DNA from: Flavobacterium johnsoniae
Lineage (GTDB): Bacteria; Bacteroidota; Bacteroidia; Flavobacteriales; Flavobacteriaceae
Length of the DNA stretch: 64,000 nucleotides
Assembly (NCBI RefSeq): GCF_001879205.1
Contig: NZ_MLFK01000007.1
Coordinates: 124,001-188,000 of the forward strand
Direction: 5' to 3'
Part shown: positions 34,230 to 43,137 of the stretch, piece after piece
Numbering within the stretch: position 1 is the first letter of the stretch
How the letters are laid out: every line of letters starts with the position of its first letter
Translations under genes and position numbers: made by a program
Notes under the pieces: model-generated
Told to the model about the DNA's origin: nothing
The model's input: the letters and a program-made list of their open reading frames with translations, nothing else
The model's database searches: none

Positions 34230-37200
34230 ATGCATAGACTTTCCTGGTTCTTTTTATTCCAAATTATCCTTACTTCGACCATAGTTTCGGCACAAAAATC
34301 AGCTATTTATACTTACGATTTAAAGGATTTTGACAAAGCACTGGCTTTATATAATGATAAACAATACGCTTCGGCACAACATATCTTTGAATATGTAAAA
34401 AATAATGCACAAACTGAAGAGGTTAAATCAGACTGTGCGTACTACATTGCCAATTGCGCAATTAGAACCAATCAGGCAAATGCGGATGCTTTAATGGAAA
34501 AATTCGTGGAGGATTATCCAACAAGCACCAAACAAAATCAGGCTTATATTGAAGTTGCACAATATTTCTTTGAGCAGGGAAATTATCCAAAAGCACTGCA
34601 ATGGTTTGATAAAGTTGACGAAAGTTACATGAGCAAATCAGAATCGGATAAATTTAATTTCCAGAAAGGATACAGTTATTTTAATGCTAAAAAGAAGAAA
34701 GAAGCAACGACTTATTTCAACAAAGTGGTGAACTCTCCTGAATATGGTTCTCAAGCTAAGTATTATTTAGGGTTTATGGCCTATGAAGGCGACGACTATA
34801 AAGAAGCAACGAAATATTTTGATGAAGTTTCGGGCGAAGAAAAGTACAAAGAAAAGCTTTCGTATTATCAGGCCGACATGAATTTTAAACTCGGAAATTT
34901 CCAAAAAGCAATTGATTTAGGCCAAAAAGCAATGGCGAAATCCAATGAAATGGAAAAATCGGAACTGAATAAAATTATTGGTGAAAGTTATTTCAATTTA
35001 AAACAATACGACAAAGCGATTCCTTATTTAGAGCAGTACGCTGGTAAAAAAGGAAAATGGAATAATACCGATTTTTACCAGTTAGGTTACGCCTATTATG
35101 AGCAGAAAAACTACGAAAAAGCGATTTCTCAATTCAATAAAATTATTGAAGGAAAAGATTTCGTGGCACAAAATGCATACTACCATTTAGGGCTGGCGTA
35201 TTTAAATACAGGTAAAAAACAAGAGGCGTTAAACGCATTTAAGAATGCATCTGAAATGGATTTTAATGCACAGATTCAGGAAGATGCTGCTTTAAATTAT
35301 GCTAAAGTGAGTTATGATATTGGAAATGCCTATCAAACCGTTCCCGGAATTTTGCTTGATTTCTTAAAAAAGTATCCAAACAATTCAAGCAGGGCAGAAG
35401 TAGAGAAGCTTTTAGTTGACTCTTATATTTCGACTAAAAACTACAAAGAGGCTTTGGCTTTATTAGAAAAAAACAGATCGGCAGAGAATAAAGCGGCTTA
35501 TCAAAAAGTGCTTTTTTACAGAGGAGTAGAATTATATAACGAATCGAATTATACCGAAGCAGGAAAAATGTTTAAAAGCGCAGTAAGCGAACAAAAAACG
35601 CCTGAATTTACTGCCCGTGCCACGTTCTGGAAAGCAGAAACAGAATATCTTAATGACGATATGCAGAATGCATTGTTAACTTATAAGCAATTTGCCGGAC
35701 TTCCTGCGGCTAAATCGACTGACGAATATAAAAACATCAATTACAATATTGGCTACACCTACTTTAAACTGAAAGAATACGATCAGGCTGCTAACTCGTT
35801 TCAGGCTCAAATTGATAATAATAAAGAAGATAAAGTACGTTTAAACGATTCGTATCTGCGTTTAGGAGATTCGCGTTTTGTGAGTTCAAAATATGCTCAG
35901 GCAATGGAAGCTTACGGAAAAGCAATGGCTTCAAATAGTGTTGATGCTGATTATGCGCAGTTTCAAAAAGCACTTTCTTACGGATTTATGTCGAAAAACG
36001 ATCAGAAAATCAGTGAGCTGAATAATTTTCTTAAAATGTATAAAAAATCAGAATATCGTGACGATGCTTTATATGAGTTAGGAAATACTTATGTAGCAGA
36101 TAAAAAGAATGATCTGGCGCTTAAAACTTACGATCAGTTAATTTCAGAATACAAAAACGGTTCGTTTACTTCAAAATCTATTTTAAAACAAGGCTTGATC
36201 TACTATAATTCTGATCGTGATGAACAGGCTTTAACCAAATTTAAAAAAGTAGCGGCTGAGTTCCCAAAAACACCGGAAGCTCTTGAAGCCGTTTCTACAG
36301 CAAGATTAATTTATGTTGATTCTGGAAGAGTAGATGAATATGCAACATGGGTTAAGACTTTAGACTTCGTTTCAGTTACAGATGCTGAATTGGATAACGA
36401 TACTTATGATGCAGCTTTTAAACAATACAGCCAAAACAACAGCAAAGCAGCGGTTACTGGTTTTGCGGGTTATGTGAGCAAATTCCCTTCCGGATTACAT
36501 GCGTTAGAAGCTAATTTTTACTTGGCACAATTATATTATACTGAAGGTTCAGAAACAAAATCAATTACTAATTATCAGTATGTAATCGATCAGCCGAGAA
36601 GTGAATTTACAGAACAGGCTTTAAACAGACTGGCTCAGATTTACTTAAAAGCCAAAGATTGTGATAAAGCGATTCCGGTTTTAGTTCGTTTAGAAAACGA
36701 AGCCGATTATCCTCAAAACAAAAACTTCGCTCAGGCCAACCTGATGAAATGTTATTATGACAAAAAGGATTATGATAATTCGGTTGTTGCAGCAGACAAA
36801 GTATTAGCTAATCCTAAAGCTGATGCCAACGTAAAAGCCGATGCTCAGATTATCGTAGCACGTGCGGCAATTCAAACAGGAAATGAAGATAAGGCAAAAA
36901 CAGCTTATGCAAAACTGTCTACAACTTCAAAAGGAGAGTTGGCAGCCGAAGCATTGTACTATGATGCCTATTTTAAAACCAAAGAAGGAAAATTTGAAGC
37001 TTCGAATACTGCGGTTCAAAAACTGGCAAAAAGCTATTCTGCTTACAAATACTATGGGGCAAAAGGATTGGTTTTAATGGCGAAAAATTTCTACGGATTA
37101 AAAGACAGCTACCAGGCAACTTATATTTTAGATAACGTAATTAACAATTTTACAGATTATCCGGATGTTGTGGAAGAAGCTAAAAAAGAGTTGAGTGCGA

Positions 37201-37244
37201 TTAAATTAGAAGAGTCTAAAACGAATTCGTCAATTAATAAATAA
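34230..37244 (+). CDS. Large secreted TPR protein
   Basis: 1004 aa; signal peptide (residues 1-21, FLFQIILTSTIVSAQ) then TPR-type helical repeats almost to the C-terminus, e.g. YYLGFMAYEGDDYKEATKYF, YQLGYAYYEQKNYEKAISQF, YHLGLAYLNTGKKQEALNAF, YELGNTYVADKKNDLALKTY. No catalytic domain. Such periplasmic or outer-membrane TPR proteins usually scaffold assemblies; the outer-membrane barrel at 38.3 kb is the obvious candidate partner. Exact role unknown. Confidence 0.88.
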   Translation: MHRLSWFFLFQIILTSTIVSAQKSAIYTYDLKDFDKALALYNDKQYASAQHIFEYVKNNAQTEEVKSDCAYYIANCAIRTNQANADALMEKFVEDYPTSTKQNQAYIEVAQYFFEQGNYPKALQWFDKVDESYMSKSESDKFNFQKGYSYFNAKKKKEATTYFNKVVNSPEYGSQAKYYLGFMAYEGDDYKEATKYFDEVSGEEKYKEKLSYYQADMNFKLGNFQKAIDLGQKAMAKSNEMEKSELNKIIGESYFNLKQYDKAIPYLEQYAGKKGKWNNTDFYQLGYAYYEQKNYEKAISQFNKIIEGKDFVAQNAYYHLGLAYLNTGKKQEALNAFKNASEMDFNAQIQEDAALNYAKVSYDIGNAYQTVPGILLDFLKKYPNNSSRAEVEKLLVDSYISTKNYKEALALLEKNRSAENKAAYQKVLFYRGVELYNESNYTEAGKMFKSAVSEQKTPEFTARATFWKAETEYLNDDMQNALLTYKQFAGLPAAKSTDEYKNINYNIGYTYFKLKEYDQAANSFQAQIDNNKEDKVRLNDSYLRLGDSRFVSSKYAQAMEAYGKAMASNSVDADYAQFQKALSYGFMSKNDQKISELNNFLKMYKKSEYRDDALYELGNTYVADKKNDLALKTYDQLISEYKNGSFTSKSILKQGLIYYNSDRDEQALTKFKKVAAEFPKTPEALEAVSTARLIYVDSGRVDEYATWVKTLDFVSVTDAELDNDTYDAAFKQYSQNNSKAAVTGFAGYVSKFPSGLHALEANFYLAQLYYTEGSETKSITNYQYVIDQPRSEFTEQALNRLAQIYLKAKDCDKAIPVLVRLENEADYPQNKNFAQANLMKCYYDKKDYDNSVVAADKVLANPKADANVKADAQIIVARAAIQTGNEDKAKTAYAKLSTTSKGELAAEALYYDAYFKTKEGKFEASNTAVQKLAKSYSAYKYYGAKGLVLMAKNFYGLKDSYQATYILDNVINNFTDYPDVVEEAKKELSAIKLEESKTNSSINK

Positions 37245-37313
37245 GTTATAAGTTAGAAGTGAAACGTTTAATGTCTTTACATTTTACATCTCACATAACA
37301 CATTTTACAAGTT

Positions 37314-38177
37314 ATGAGTTTACCTTTTTATATAGTTGATGTTTTTGCCGATAAAAAATATGCAGGAAATCAACTGGCGGTTTTTTTAGATGCTGAGAAT
37401 TTGAGTTCAGAAGAAATGCAGCAGATTGCCCGTGAGATAAATTTCGCTGAAAGCACCTTTATTACCAAACTGGATAAAGAAAACAATAAAGCCGAAATTA
37501 AAATATTTACACCGTCTCAGGAAATGCAGTTTGCAGGCCATCCTATAATTGGAACTTCATGGGTTTTGATTAATAAGATATTTGATAATTCGCCTGAGAA
37601 TATAACATTGAATGTTCCAATCGGGCCAATTAAAATTAATCAGTCAGAAAGTTTGATTTGGTTAAAAGCAGCACAGCCGAAGTTTTGGGATGTTTTTTCG
37701 AAAGAAGACATAACATTCTTCAGTAATCTGAAAAAAGAAGATTTTGAGAATCAATTTCCAATTCAGGAAGTAACAACCGGAAGTGCCTTTGTAATGGTGG
37801 GGTTAAGCAGTAAAAGAGCGTTGGAAAATTTGGTTTTGGATAAAGATAAAACAGACGAATGGCTGAAAAAAAATTGTAAAACATCGCACAGAGGCTTGTA
37901 CTTTTATTATTTGGAAGGTTCTAAAATGTTTAGCCGAATGCTGTGTATTGAGCACAATCAGTTAGTAGAAGATGCTGCGACTGGAAGTGCAAGTACCTGT
38001 CTTCAGGCGTTCCTGTTAAAATATCATAAACCTGAATTTGAATTGGTTAATTATCAGGGTGATTACATAGGCCGTCCGTCTCAGATTTATTTTAAAGGAA
38101 AATTAACGGAGGATCAGTTTGATATTAATATTGGCGGACAAGCTCAGTTTGTTGCCAAAGGGGAATGGGAAGCGTAG
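37314..38177 (+). CDS. PhzF-family isomerase
   Basis: 287 aa, duplicated beta-sheet fold of PhzF/diaminopimelate-epimerase type. N-terminal FYIVDVFADKKYAGNQLAVF, catalytic Glu in REINFAESTFI, GHPIIGTSWVL, and second-half DAATGSASTCLQAF. No phenazine pathway is present, so this is a generic isomerase with unknown substrate. Placed between the TPR protein and the barrel gene, 69 bp after the former. Confidence 0.9.
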   Translation: MSLPFYIVDVFADKKYAGNQLAVFLDAENLSSEEMQQIAREINFAESTFITKLDKENNKAEIKIFTPSQEMQFAGHPIIGTSWVLINKIFDNSPENITLNVPIGPIKINQSESLIWLKAAQPKFWDVFSKEDITFFSNLKKEDFENQFPIQEVTTGSAFVMVGLSSKRALENLVLDKDKTDEWLKKNCKTSHRGLYFYYLEGSKMFSRMLCIEHNQLVEDAATGSASTCLQAFLLKYHKPEFELVNYQGDYIGRPSQIYFKGKLTEDQFDINIGGQAQFVAKGEWEA

Positions 38178-38311
38178 AAATTAGAAAATTGAGAAAATTA
38201 GAAAATTAGATAATTGTAAAATTTAAAAGTGAAAAAGTGAGCGGGGTATTTAAAATGTCACATTTTACAACTTACATCTCACACTATAAATTTTTACAAA
38301 ACAAAAGAAAT

Positions 38312-40066
38312 ATGAAAATTAATTGCCGAAATAAAATCATCGTTTTATTAGTATTATTTGTCTGCCAGCTTTCGTTTTCGCAAAAGAAAAATGAAAGTAT
38401 TGGAACTGAAACGGTAAACGTGGTAAAACCTTATTCGCCAACAGTATCTGATGCTTTTAAAGTGAAAGAAACGCCTTCGCTGGACGATGCCGGAAACCAG
38501 CCGAAAGAAACTATAAAATATAGTATTTTATCTGTTCCGGTGGCATCGACTTTTACGCCTTCAAAAGGAAATGCCCAAGGTGTGGATAAATCTAAAAAAG
38601 AAAGATTATTTAATAATTATGCAACGCTTGGAGTTGGAAATTACGGAACCTTAAATGCTGAATTGTTTGTAACGCAGGATTTAGGAAACAATGATTATTT
38701 AGCCGGAATGCTGCGTCATCATTCTTCACAGGGAGGAATAAAAGATGTGAACCTGAATGATGAATTTTATGACACGGGTTTAAACATTGGTTACGGACAG
38801 AATAATCGCGATATGTCTTGGGGAATTGATGCTGGCTATCAAAATCAGGTTTATAATTGGTATGGTTTACCAGCGGATTTTGGAATGACCCTGCCTCCGG
38901 CAACACAGGAGGATTTAATTAGAGGAATTAACCCAAATCATTCTTATAATACTATTTCTTTAGGCGGAAATGCTGAATTTACGGAAAGTATTTTTAGTAA
39001 AATTTCAACGCGATTTACACATTTTTCAGATAGTTTTTCTTCTTCAGAAAATCGTTTTTACCTAAAGCCGACTTTTAAAGTGGATGTTATGGATCAGGCT
39101 ATTAATACAAATGTTATTATAGATCATGTGAGCGGTTCTTTTAAACATAATTATGCCTGGGATAATATTGAACCATTAAAATACAGTTTAACAAATTTCG
39201 GGATCGAACCTAGTTTTGTGGTGACTGAAAATGATTGGACATTAGAACTAGGAGCAGGTTTGTTTTATGCTCTGGATTCTGAAAACAGCGGTAATAAATT
39301 TTATATCTATCCAAAAGTAAATGCATCATATAAATTAGTGGGTGATTTGATGATTTTCTATACAGGAGTAAACGGTGGATTAAACCAGAATTCGTATGCT
39401 GATTTTGTAACCGATAATCCATTTTTGTCTCCAACTTTAAATATGCGTCCAAGCAGTACACAGTATAATGTTTTTGCCGGATTAAAAGGTAAATTGGCAA
39501 ACAATATCAATTACAATTTAACGGCTTCTTACTTAAATGAAAAAGATAAAGCATTGTTTAAAAGCAATGATTATACAGAAGATTTTTCGAACCAGAATTA
39601 TGCTTTTGGAAACTCTATGAATGTTGTTTATGAGGATATAAGAACTTTTCGTTTTTACGGAGAATTAAAAGCTGATTTTTCTCGAAATGTTTCTTTTGGA
39701 ATCAACGGAACTTTTAATAGTTACAATACAGATAACGGAATTGAAGCATGGAATTTACCTTCGATGAAATTAAGTTCGACTTTAGACGTTAATATTACTA
39801 AGCAATGGTATGCCGGGTTTAATATTTTCTATGTTGGAGAGCGTAAAGACATGCAGTCTAATTTAAATTCAGGTGTTGATCCGGTTATCACGACTTTAAA
39901 AAGCTATTTTGATGCCAATGCGCATTTAGGATACAAATACAACGAGCGTTTGACTTTCTTTCTAAAATTAAATAATATTGGAAATCAGGCTTACGAAAGA
40001 TGGCTGAACTACCCGGTTCAGGGATTCCAGGTTTTAGTAGGAGGAAATTATAAATTCGATTTTTAA
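38312..40066 (+). CDS. Outer-membrane beta-barrel, TonB-receptor-like without plug
   Basis: 584 aa with ATG at 38312 giving a signal peptide (NKIIVLLVLFVCQLSFSQ); the frame reaches a GTG 25 codons earlier with no support. A short N-terminal stretch includes VNVVKPYSPTVSDAFKVKETP, then many alternating transmembrane strands to a Phe-ending C-terminus (YKFDF) typical of barrels. The TonB plug domain is absent by eye, so the common label 'TonB-dependent receptor' is doubtful. Probably works with the TPR protein upstream (inference). Confidence 0.8.
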   Translation: MKINCRNKIIVLLVLFVCQLSFSQKKNESIGTETVNVVKPYSPTVSDAFKVKETPSLDDAGNQPKETIKYSILSVPVASTFTPSKGNAQGVDKSKKERLFNNYATLGVGNYGTLNAELFVTQDLGNNDYLAGMLRHHSSQGGIKDVNLNDEFYDTGLNIGYGQNNRDMSWGIDAGYQNQVYNWYGLPADFGMTLPPATQEDLIRGINPNHSYNTISLGGNAEFTESIFSKISTRFTHFSDSFSSSENRFYLKPTFKVDVMDQAINTNVIIDHVSGSFKHNYAWDNIEPLKYSLTNFGIEPSFVVTENDWTLELGAGLFYALDSENSGNKFYIYPKVNASYKLVGDLMIFYTGVNGGLNQNSYADFVTDNPFLSPTLNMRPSSTQYNVFAGLKGKLANNINYNLTASYLNEKDKALFKSNDYTEDFSNQNYAFGNSMNVVYEDIRTFRFYGELKADFSRNVSFGINGTFNSYNTDNGIEAWNLPSMKLSSTLDVNITKQWYAGFNIFYVGERKDMQSNLNSGVDPVITTLKSYFDANAHLGYKYNERLTFFLKLNNIGNQAYERWLNYPVQGFQVLVGGNYKFDF

Positions 40067-40129
40067 AGTTTTCGCTGTAATGACATAGAGGCACAAAAAT
40101 TATGTGAATATAAAAAGTGCCTTTTTTTT

Positions 40130-40185
40130 AGCCATGAGTTCGTGAATTTTTTGGAGTAAATTCGTGAATTCGTGGCTAATTTTTT
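40130..40185 (+). terminator. Hairpin with T8 after barrel gene (TTCGTGAATT repeat)
   Basis: Arms 40130-40149 and 40158-40177 (AAATTCGTGAATTCGTGGCT) pair at 17 of 20 positions with G-T fillers; followed by T8. It may terminate the barrel gene and is also a member of the CGTGAATT repeat family seen at 14094-14164. Confidence 0.6.
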
Positions 40186-40243
40186 TTGCATAATCAAAAA
40201 CCTTTGCATCTTTGTAACCTAGAATCTCAGCACCATCAATAAA

Positions 40244-40693
40244 ATGAACTTCAAGCAAAAAATACACTCTCATTACCTACAAATGGTTCAAGATCGAATA
40301 GATGTTTTTAAAGACATGATTTCGGGATTGACAGAAGATTCTAAAAATGATGCAAAAGGTTCAGCCGGCGACAAGCACGAGACAGCCTTGTCGATGATGC
40401 ATATTGAGCAGGAAAAACTAACCAATAAACTCAAAGAAGCGATTGCTCAAAAAGCAGTTCTGGATAAAATTGATCCAGTCAAAGTAACAGAAAATATCAT
40501 TTCCGGCAGTTTAGTAAAAGCAAACGGAATTTATTTATACGTAAGCGTTGCACTTCCTAAAATTACAATTGATGGTATAAATGTTATTGCGCTTTCTCCG
40601 CAGTCGCCTTTAGGAAATCATTTAATGGGTAACAAAGCTGGATTTCAGTTTGAGATTAATAAAACGCATTATACTATTCAAAGTGTTGAATAG
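40244..40693 (+). CDS. Gre-like factor: helical N-domain plus GreA/GreB-type C-domain
   Basis: 149 aa. Residues 1-85 are helical and Lys/Glu-rich with a tip segment EDSKNDAKGSAGDKHET carrying several acidic residues. Residues 90-149 match the Gre C-terminal domain: IISGSLVKANGIYLYVSVAL, then ALSPQSPLGNHLMGNKAGF, which parallels Gre's ISxxSPLGxALLGKKxGD. Relatives in this group of bacteria have been labelled '3-oxoacyl-ACP synthase', which the sequence does not support. It may enter the RNA-polymerase secondary channel (inference). Confidence 0.75.
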   Translation: MNFKQKIHSHYLQMVQDRIDVFKDMISGLTEDSKNDAKGSAGDKHETALSMMHIEQEKLTNKLKEAIAQKAVLDKIDPVKVTENIISGSLVKANGIYLYVSVALPKITIDGINVIALSPQSPLGNHLMGNKAGFQFEINKTHYTIQSVE

Positions 40694-40712
40694 GAGCTTA
40701 AGTCTTTTTAAG

Positions 40713-40745
40713 AACTTTGCCAAAGTTTTAAACTTTGGCAAAGTT
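40713..40745. repeat. CAAAGTT double palindrome, copy 2
   Basis: Perfect 15-bp arms AACTTTGCCAAAGTT (40713-40727) and complement (40731-40745), 3-nt loop; each arm is itself a near-perfect palindrome so a cruciform can branch. Same geometry as the copy at 8176-8208. No T-run follows directly. Confidence 0.8.
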
Positions 40746-40797
40746 GAATAACCCATGGAGCTTGAAATCACAGCGTAGATAATTTGCTATAAATATT

Positions 40798-40821
40798 ATG
40801 CTCCAATGGAGCATTTTTTTA
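40798..40821 (+). terminator. ATGCTCC hairpin with T7
   Basis: 7-bp stem ATGCTCC/GGAGCAT with 3-nt loop followed by seven T. It probably terminates the Gre-like gene, about 105 bp after its stop. The sequence CCATGGAGC at 40753 may compete for pairing. Confidence 0.65.
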
Positions 40822-41150
40822 TTGAATCAAATGGCAGGTAGATATTAAACATAAAATAATTTCCTAACAGTTTTTTCTACTCTGCTTGTGGATCTTTCAT
40901 GAATATTTAAATATCATGAAATTTAATTCAAAAATTTCTTTAAAACATTAGTTTTTACACGTGTTTTGCCTTCAAAATTGAAATTTATAAGTTTAGCCCT
41001 TTTTTTAAAGCTAAAATTTTACATTTTATATGTAAAAACAATTTTATGCTTTTGAATTATAACTGAAATTAGGTTTTGTGTTTTTCAATTGTAACCAATA
41101 CCGCATCTTTGCCCTATCAAAATAAAATTTAATAGTTAAAATATAAAATT
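40822..41150. other. Leader region upstream of asnB, no gene seen
   Basis: 329 bp of AT-rich DNA with no open frame. CATCTTTG at 41104-41111, one mismatch from the -7 box, is 40 bases before the asnB ATG. No riboswitch or T-box-like structure was recognised. Confidence 0.45.
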
Positions 41151-42827
41151 ATGTGTGGAATTGTATGTGCCTTTGATCTAAAACAAAAAGCCGAGACTTT
41201 AAGACCTCAAGTATTAGAAATGTCTAAAATCATTCGTCACCGCGGACCGGACTGGAGCGGAATTTACAGTAATGATAAGGCTATTCTTTCTCATGAGCGT
41301 TTGGCAATTGTAGATCCAGCTTCAGGAAAACAACCTTTATTTACAGAAGATAAAAAATTGGTTTTGGCTGCAAATGGTGAAATTTACAATCACAGAGACC
41401 TGCGTAAACAATTTGAAGGCAAATATAACTTTCAAACCGAAAGTGACTGCGAAGTTATTTTAGCTTTATACAGAGAAAAAGGAGTAAGCTTTGTTGATGA
41501 ATTGAACGGAATTTTCGGATTTGCAATTTATGATGTGGATAAAGATGAGTATTTTGTGGCTCGCGACCATATGGGAATTATTCCATTGTATATTGGGTGG
41601 GATCAACACGGAACTTTCTACGTAGCTTCTGAATTGAAAGCATTGGAAGGATATTGTACAAAAATCGAATTATTTCCTCCAGGACATTATTTATCAAGCA
41701 AAGACGGTGAATTTGTACAATGGTACAAAAGAGACTGGGTAGACTACGATGCTGTAAAAGACAACGAAACAAGTATTCCGGAAATCAAAAAAGCACTTGA
41801 AGCTGCGGTTCACAGACAATTAATGAGTGATGTTCCTTACGGAGTTTTACTTTCTGGAGGTTTAGATTCTTCTATTACTTCGGCTGTAGCCAAAAAGTTT
41901 GCTCAAAAACGTATTGAGTCAGATGATACTACAGATGCCTGGTATCCGCAATTACACTCTTTCTCTGTAGGTTTAGAAGGTTCTCCTGATTTAGCTGCAG
42001 CAAGAAAAGTAGCAGATCATATTGGAACTATTCACCACGAAATCAAATTTACAATTCAGGAAGGATTAGATGCGGTTCGTGACGTAATTTACAACTTAGA
42101 AACGTATGACGTAACTACAGTAAGAGCTTCGACTCCAATGTGGTTAATGGCAAGAGTTATCAAGTCAATGGGGATCAAAATGGTTCTTTCAGGTGAAGGT
42201 GCAGATGAGTTGTTTGGAGGATACTTGTATTTCCACAAAGCGCCAAACGCAAGGGAATTTCACGAAGAAAACGTTCGTAAATTAGGAAAACTTCATATGT
42301 ATGACTGTTTACGTGCAAACAAAAGTTTAGCTGCATGGGGAATCGAAGGACGTGTTCCTTTCTTAGATAAAGAATTTATGGATGTTGCCATGCGCATTAA
42401 CCCGCAGGATAAAATGATCAACAAAGAACATCCGATGGAAAAGTGGGTGGTTCGTAAAGCTTTTGAAGATATGCTTCCTGAAAGTGTAGCATGGAGACAA
42501 AAAGAACAATTTTCTGATGGAGTAGGATACAGCTGGATCGATACTTTGAAAGAAGTGGTAGCCAGAGAAGTTTCGGATGAACAATTAGCAAATGCTAGAT
42601 TTAAGTTTCCATTACAGACTCCAACTTCAAAAGAAGAGTATTACTATCGTTCGATCTTTACAGAACATTTCCCAAGTGATGCAGCAGCGTTATGCGTTCC
42701 TCAGGAAGCAAGTGTTGCCTGCAGTACAAAAATCGCTTTAGAATGGGATGAAGCATTCAAAAACATGAATGATCCTTCAGGAAGAGCAGTAGCAAGTGTT
42801 CATGACGATGCTTATGTAAAAGCTTAA
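41151..42827 (+). CDS. asnB: Asparagine synthetase, glutamine-hydrolysing
   Basis: Makes asparagine from aspartate, ATP and glutamine; cytosolic, 558 aa. The N-terminal glutaminase is intact: nucleophile Cys2 (MCGIVCAFD), Arg50 in SHERLAIVD, Asn75 in NGEIYNH and the Asp in TESDCEV. The synthetase domain has the PP-loop LLSGGLDSSI, LSGEGADELFGGYLYF and the catalytic Lys in WRQKEQFSDGVGY. An asnB-like paralogue follows 310 bp downstream. Confidence 0.97.
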   Translation: MCGIVCAFDLKQKAETLRPQVLEMSKIIRHRGPDWSGIYSNDKAILSHERLAIVDPASGKQPLFTEDKKLVLAANGEIYNHRDLRKQFEGKYNFQTESDCEVILALYREKGVSFVDELNGIFGFAIYDVDKDEYFVARDHMGIIPLYIGWDQHGTFYVASELKALEGYCTKIELFPPGHYLSSKDGEFVQWYKRDWVDYDAVKDNETSIPEIKKALEAAVHRQLMSDVPYGVLLSGGLDSSITSAVAKKFAQKRIESDDTTDAWYPQLHSFSVGLEGSPDLAAARKVADHIGTIHHEIKFTIQEGLDAVRDVIYNLETYDVTTVRASTPMWLMARVIKSMGIKMVLSGEGADELFGGYLYFHKAPNAREFHEENVRKLGKLHMYDCLRANKSLAAWGIEGRVPFLDKEFMDVAMRINPQDKMINKEHPMEKWVVRKAFEDMLPESVAWRQKEQFSDGVGYSWIDTLKEVVAREVSDEQLANARFKFPLQTPTSKEEYYYRSIFTEHFPSDAAALCVPQEASVACSTKIALEWDEAFKNMNDPSGRAVASVHDDAYVKA

Positions 42828-42861
42828 ATAAGTTAAATTTTAGAATTAGTATATATATTGC

Positions 42862-42893
42862 AGAAAGACGTTCTTTTTTAAGAACGTCTTTCT
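42862..42893. terminator. Hairpin after asnB
   Basis: Perfect 14-bp stem AGAAAGACGTTCTT with its complement, TTTT loop. The tail after it is only weakly T-rich, so termination may be partial or the hairpin may protect the 3' end. Confidence 0.65.
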
Positions 42894-42966
42894 TGTCTAA
42901 AATTGTTAAATTCTAGATTTCAGTTGTTTATAATTTTTTTTCGGTAATTAATTAACTTACTTTTTT

Positions 42967-42974
42967 TATATTTG
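42967..42974 (+). promoter_or_regulatory. -7 box (TATATTTG) before the asnB paralogue
   Basis: Perfect TAnnTTTG, 163 bases upstream of the ATG at 43138; suggests the second gene has its own promoter and a long leader. No clear -33 TTG. The 310-bp gap between the two genes otherwise holds only the hairpin at 42862. Confidence 0.5.
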
Positions 42975-43137
42975 GCATTAGCCAAAAAAAGTTAAACCGA
43001 TAATATTTAGCATTGAAAATTTAGGAAAGCAGAAAATAATATTTAGTTTTGCTTTTAACATCAATTTTTAATGATTTTTTAATGTTAAGCTTATTTTGGC
43101 CAAACACAGAAGAATAAAAAATAAAAAATAGAATAGT

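Noticed and set aside
38312..40066. Calling the 584-aa barrel a full TonB-dependent receptor
   Set aside because: No plug domain or TonB box was seen, and the length is short for that class.
40822..41150. A riboswitch or T-box upstream of asnB
   Set aside because: No conserved aptamer motif or terminator/anti-terminator pair was recognised in the 329-bp leader.
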